Source: Mansonella perstans
Taxonomy: Eukaryota; Nematoda; Chromadorea; Rhabditida; Onchocercidae
DNA length: 64,000 bases
Assembly (NCBI GenBank): GCA_037074765.1
Contig: JBAMDO010000580.1
Location: forward strand, 1,116,001-1,180,000
Direction of reading: 5' to 3'
In this document: piece after piece, positions 55,039 to 64,000 of the stretch
How positions within the stretch are numbered: the stretch's first letter is position 1
Layout of the letters: each line of letters starts with the position of its first letter
Notes under the pieces: model-generated
The model's database searches: none
The model's input: only the letters and a program-made list of their open reading frames with translations
Told to the model about the DNA's origin: nothing
Position numbers and translations under genes: made by a program

Positions 55039-56559
55039 ATGAAATTCGCCAATTTAGGCGACATATTTCCCAGTCAGTTTTTGAATTGGCTTAGCGCATT
55101 TGCAATCGGAACTGCAGTGTGTCTTTTTTTAACTGGCTTTGAAATATGCTGGCGTATAAGGGTATGCTTTACATCATTTTCAAATTTCATTTCATTTTTG
55201 ATTCATTCGAAACGAAACAAACAGCTCAATTGAAATAATAGCATTAATTTCGACACAACAATGCACTACAACATTTCAAACTTTGGAATTTAAAAGCGAT
55301 GGTATATGGTACATGTGTAAAAGATAGGACAAGAGAAAAAATTTAGAAATGTTTTATTGTTAAGAATTTTAGAAATATATTTGTTGCTTCTAACTTATTT
55401 TGTTGAATTCTGTATAATCATATTATAATTTATATTAACAGACGGAAATTGAAGAAAGTGAAAGAAAAAAAGAAGTCTAATTTGTTTTTCACCTAACAAT
55501 TAAGTTATTTCAGTCTCAAAGGACAACAAATGGTATAAGTTCGACGCCATTTCATACAGGCTTTCTTTCTGGACAGCTATGGTTACAATATGGTCTTTTA
55601 AGGCATGACAAGGTTTTGTGCAAAGATTAGAAATTTTTACATTCAGGACGTTCCCTACTTATAGCATAGAGGAGTGTAGTTTCAGGAATAATTTTTCTTT
55701 GATGAATATGATTAGTTGCATGAAATCAATAAGAAGTGGAACATAGCAGCGAATCTTAAATGAATAGAGTTTATGTTTCAGGCTATAATATGCGTTAATT
55801 TAGTGGCTGTTTTGCTTTATTCATTATATATTTTCTATTATTTTATGATGGCACCGTATACTACAAAGGTTGGTAACTGTTACTTAACATTGATTAGCGT
55901 GAGGAATGAAATCCAGAAACATTGATTTTAAATGTGATAATTTGATGTTATCAATTATAGAACCGCTGCATCAGATTAGTTTTTATGGAAATGATCTTTT
56001 TGATGAGTGCATATTATTATATCTATTATTATGGCTTACCAGTGGAAGTGATCCGTTCACGTTTGGGGCTATGTTGTGTGATATTCAACATACTTACAGC
56101 CGCCGCTCCTTTGGAAGCCATGGTGAGCGAGATGAAGATTCATTACTTGTTTATTCCGAAAAAAATTTCCAAGTTTCTTTGAATATTATTCTAAAAATTC
56201 ACGAATTTCAGCGTGAAGTTTTTCGTACACGTTGTACAGAAACAATGCCATTGCCCCTTTGTTGTCTAACACTTCTTGTGACAACGGAATGGTTGCTGTA
56301 TGGAATTCTTATTGACGATATTTACATAAAGGTAATGAGTTTTTCCCGTATTGAATGTGCTGAACGATGTCGAATCGGTACAGAAAGTTTTGCATTTAAG
56401 TATATTGTGCTCTATCAAATTAGCCTTGAGATTCTTATCCAATCATCAGATACGTTTCAGGTACCGAACAGTATTGCATCGTTGATTGCATTTGTCCAAT
56501 TACTACCGTTTTTCTATTTTCCCAGGAGAAAACAGACAACTACAATCACTATTTCGTGA
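55039..56559 (+). CDS. SWEET sugar transporter (SLC50 family)
   Basis: Six exons: 55039-55161, 55514-55612, 55782-55868, 55961-56122, 56212-56331 and 56461-56559, 229 aa, all phase 0. Seven membrane spans in two MtN3 triple-helix bundles are visible. Family marks are TTNGISSTPFHTGFLSG with QLWLQYGLLRHD in the first bundle, and FNILTAAAPLEAM and the LPLCCLTLLVTTEWLLYGIL region in the second. The C-terminal PNSIASLIAFVQLLPFF is the last helix. SWEETs let glucose or sucrose move down gradients across plasma or vesicle membranes. The start is the first ATG in the first exon; an upstream non-coding exon is possible. Confidence 0.93.
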
Positions 56560-57250
56560 AGCAAAGTGCTATAAGCAAATCTTGACGTATCTCGTCATAC
56601 TTTCCAAGAAATAATACAGAACTCGAAGCCATTAAGACTCCTACGACCTGTCGCATCGTTCTTATTTGTGCCTACTTTTTCACAGTAAATTTTTAAGAAG
56701 TCAACGAATCATCATAGGAAATATCAGATCTAATATCTTGTTGGATTGATAAACGCTACCTCGGCTTCGGTATGAAACACCACTTTTTTTTTCCCACAGC
56801 ATTTTCATCTCTTGTTTACTCGGGTATCAGATTTTTTCTGATAATTCATACATCTGTCTTTAATAAATGTTCTCATATGAAAGACGCAAGACTGAGCTTC
56901 ATCTGATTTTTTCATTATTCTTTTTTAAAGTTACTTTCAATTACTTGCCTGTGTGATGTAGGATTTTTCTGATAACTATACTTGTTTTTAATGTTGTTCG
57001 TTTATTTTATATGAAAAAAAAAATGCACTCATTATTGTAACTTCAATTCTTAAGTACCGAAAATTTTTGAATCGACAGTGTGAAGCTGCAATATGCAAGC
57101 AATTATTGAAAAAATGCATAGAAAAAAATAAGAGAATAATCCGAGTAATTATATCATCTTCTTCAAATTTAAATTATTTCGTAACTGTGGAAACAAAAAG
57201 AAACAGATCAATAACGAAATAAGAAGTAAGGAAGAAATTGTAATGCAAGC
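56560..57250. other. Convergent spacer between the SWEET and mago genes
   Basis: Both genes end here, facing each other. No exon is recognised. AATAAA-like strings at about 56861-56868 and on the minus strand fit polyadenylation signals. Confidence 0.45.
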
Positions 57251-58699
57251 TTAGATAGGTTTGATCTTGAAGTGCATTCCAATTAACGAAAAAACCAAAC
57301 ATTTGAGATCTTGCACGAGATAATAAAAGGATCTCAGTCCTTCTGGATCCCTGCTTTTGTTCACGTCTGCCGCAGAACCAATTTTGCTGAAAAATATTTC
57401 TAAGACCATTAATCACATTTAATCTTTTGCAAGATATGAAGAAAGAAGAGTATAGTGTCATCTGGTTAGCATTCAACAGACCAATGATATGTCCTGATAA
57501 TCGCTACTATGATAAAAATAAAATTTCACTAAGGTATGCGGTTGACATGCTTCTAGTAAATTAACACGCAGTTTTCATGACCAACTCAGTTCAATTTTGA
57601 GACACAGATGTAAAATTTAATTAATATACTTAGTTGCTATTACGATCGAAATAAAAGCAAAATAATCAGTAAATAGCTGGTAGAGATAAAAATATTACCT
57701 TGTAGTGAAAGAAATATGTTCATCATTATGGAGAATTTCTAGTTCTTGTCTACCAATGCGATCTGGTTCCGGCCAAGTTGCATCATCTTCCTATAATAAT
57801 TGTTTCAAAATACTATATTTAGGAACCGAATATTTCAATCATCAAATACTTCTCAAAATAAGGCTGCTTTCACTACATATCAACATAGAACAATAGAAAA
57901 GTTGCCATAACAACCAGTTGCAGATTAAAAGGAAAGAAATGTTTCCAAGAAAGACAGCAACTTAAAATTTTCGTAAAAATTAAAACGTTAAAAAACCCTA
58001 AACAAACGGTTTACATAAAGCTAAAAATTTCAGTCATTATATATGATACTGGAAGTGTGATGCACAATGCACAAATTCCAGTAGATAATACACCGAGTAC
58101 CAAAAGATAACAGAACAAGAAAGATGAAAAAATTGTTGTAAGCATAATGTTGCTCTTGCACGTGTATTATTATCTAGAATTCCTGCATCGAATTCGAATT
58201 CCAGGAACTCGTTTGGCCAAACTTTCCATAAAGGAAAATTTATCTAGAATTCTTGCATCGAATTCGAATTTCAGGAACTCGTTTGGCCAAATTTTCCTTT
58301 ATGGCCAAAGTAATAACGCAAGTAGGACTCATTCAAATTAGTATACAATGAGTAAAAGTTTAAAATGAATAACTATAGAGTAGTGAGTAGAAGTTTGAAA
58401 ATTGAAATGAATAAGTACATAATATATGTTAGTGTTTTTATAAGGATAAGCAAATAATATGAAAATTAGCATACTTGCATGATTTCCGAGTCCTCAATGA
58501 TACGTTTTAGTTCTTCCACAACAATTTTACCAACATATGCTTCCTTCCGAATCAGTGTGTCATTTTTGTATTGACTATTATTTGCATATCGCATTTTGCC
58601 ATCAGGACGAAATTCGAATTCCAGGAATTCATGGCCAAATTTTCCTTTATGGCCAACGTAATAACGTAAGTAGAAATCATTTAGATTATCACCTGACAT
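57251..58699 (-). CDS. mag-1: Mago nashi (MAGOH), exon junction complex core subunit
   Basis: Three minus-strand exons: 58699-58475, 57790-57699 and 57386-57251, 150 aa. Conservation is extreme: [92 protein letters not shown] and [11 protein letters not shown] at the end. MAGOH pairs with Y14/RBM8A in the exon junction complex deposited upstream of splice junctions, acting in mRNA localisation, export and nonsense-mediated decay. Splice sites and phases are clean. Intron 1 (57791-58474) contains two decayed partial copies of exon 1, annotated separately. Confidence 0.97.
58171..58335 (-). repeat. Two decayed partial copies of mago exon 1 inside mago intron 1
   Basis: Tandem units start with TATCTAGAATTC at 58171 and 58241 (70-bp period). 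The second, 58257-58335, aligns over about 75 bp with plus-strand exon sequence 58611-58690: CGAATT(C/T)CAGGAA, GGCCAAATTTTCCTTTATGG and GTAATAACG(C/T)AAGTAG occur in the same order and orientation. In the copy the GHEF codons carry a 2-nt insertion that breaks the frame, so it is not coding. Confidence 0.85.
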
Positions 58700-59533
58700 C
58701 CTAAAATATAACTCTCAGATAAATATGTCCAGTGTAATTAAACCTGTCATGCAACTAGGCCATTTAACGCTTTGGAATTCTTCTTTCACGGTTACTCGCA
58801 ATGAAAATCGACATATCACTAAGATATGAGCAATGTGAAATAGAAAAATTCGGAGGACAAGATAGAAGTGTAGGTGTGAAGTAAGGTTGGATAGCAATTC
58901 AGGTACAGAGGTCAAAGTACAGAGGTCATAGTGCTATGTTAAATGCTGTATGTATGAGTTTAATTACTGAACCAACGATGAAATTAATTTCGAGTAAGAA
59001 ATTCGAGGAATTCATTTCATTGGTTGAATGAAACGAATTCCAATGTAATCAGAATTACAATTTGGAAGAAGTGTGAGAATGGAAGAAAATACGTGGAACC
59101 ATTAAATGATACATATCATCATGAGTTTGGTTGCGCACATAGAACTACTTGGTTTTCTAGTCGATTGGGTATTTGTAAGATAATATACCGATCAAAAATA
59201 GAAGAAGGGAATTTGATCATTTCAGTGAGTTTCTCTTTCGCGTTCACTCAAAATCTGTCGTAATCCAGTTGGGTTTTTTTTCCAAATTTTATCTCAGGTT
59301 GCACGTAAATAGTTACTTGTAAAAACATCAGGTACGGTTGTCTTTAGAAGCGTAGCGGTCAGCAAATCTGAAGACATCTTTTTTATTTGGTTATTTTCCT
59401 GATAATAATAACAATGCAATTGTTGTAATTATTGATATCCATATTATCATTGATGTTTGTAATAGTTTACTATTCTACAAATGTTTTTGTTAACAATTCT
59501 TATCATTTTTCAGTTTTTGAAAATAATATTGAT
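58700..59533. promoter_or_regulatory. Divergent upstream region of mago (-) and YME1L (+)
   Basis: Start codons lie 834 bp apart, facing outwards. No exon is recognised. TTTTTCAG at about 59508-59515, 19 bp before the YME1L ATG, is a likely trans-splice or cis-splice acceptor. Confidence 0.4.

Positions 59534-64000
<4,467 letters not shown>

Noticed and set aside
56183..56460. Single 217-codon frame running through the SWEET region (55906-56559)
   Set aside because: It includes intron sequence. Canonical donors at 56123 and 56332 and acceptors at 56211 and 56460 define the true exons.

Overview
The window is nuclear DNA of a nematode, most likely a spirurid/filarial (clade III) worm. It is about 70% A+T, the genes are split into many short exons with GT...AG introns of roughly 60-1000 bp, and the proteins read as worm orthologues of conserved eukaryotic genes. 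I could not test species identity. I rebuilt exons by hand from splice sites, reading-frame phase and remembered family motifs. In the well-supported genes every junction keeps phase.

Layout from left to right. 1-319: the last exon of an unidentified + strand gene. 1985-5615: a complete nine-exon BPI/LBP-family lipid-binding protein. 7.3-9.9 kb: a poorly resolved + strand gene. 10070-15284: sel-1/SEL1L (ER-associated degradation). 16245-19018: mitochondrial ribosomal protein uS5m. 20326-22781: eIF3 subunit M, with a retroelement scrap antisense in an intron. 23291-25332: CNOT9. 26119-28712 (-): an LRRC47-like protein. 28.7-31.8 kb: an AT-rich gap. 31815-34085: a secreted, cysteine-rich, thrombospondin-type-1-like protein. 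34541-37522 (-): an Artemis/SNM1-type metallo-beta-lactamase nuclease with a roughly 430-bp ATT microsatellite in intron 1. 37890-39037 and 40994-42068: two tandem SRSF1/rsp-3 genes. 42.6-43.0 kb: an unexplained GC-rich block. 45176-50459: mitochondrial ClpX with a tRNA-Ala nested in an intron. 52678-54124: TIM17. 55039-56559: a SWEET sugar transporter. 57251-58699 (-): mago nashi, with decayed copies of its own exon 1 inside its first intron. 59534 to the end: YME1L-type i-AAA protease, cut by the window edge.

The genes are mostly housekeeping: RNA processing (two SRSF1, mago, CNOT9), translation (eIF3m, uS5m, tRNA-Ala), mitochondrial import and proteostasis (TIM17, ClpX, YME1L) and ER quality control (SEL1L). 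There is no sign of one dedicated pathway. The eIF3m and CNOT9 genes are close enough for a possible trans-spliced operon. Artemis/SRSF1 and mago/YME1L are divergent pairs that probably share promoter regions. The parts most worth a second look are the Artemis-like nuclease, the secreted TSP1-like protein, the SRSF1 pair, the short ClpX without a visible zinc-binding domain, the mago exon fossils and the 42.6-43.0 kb block.
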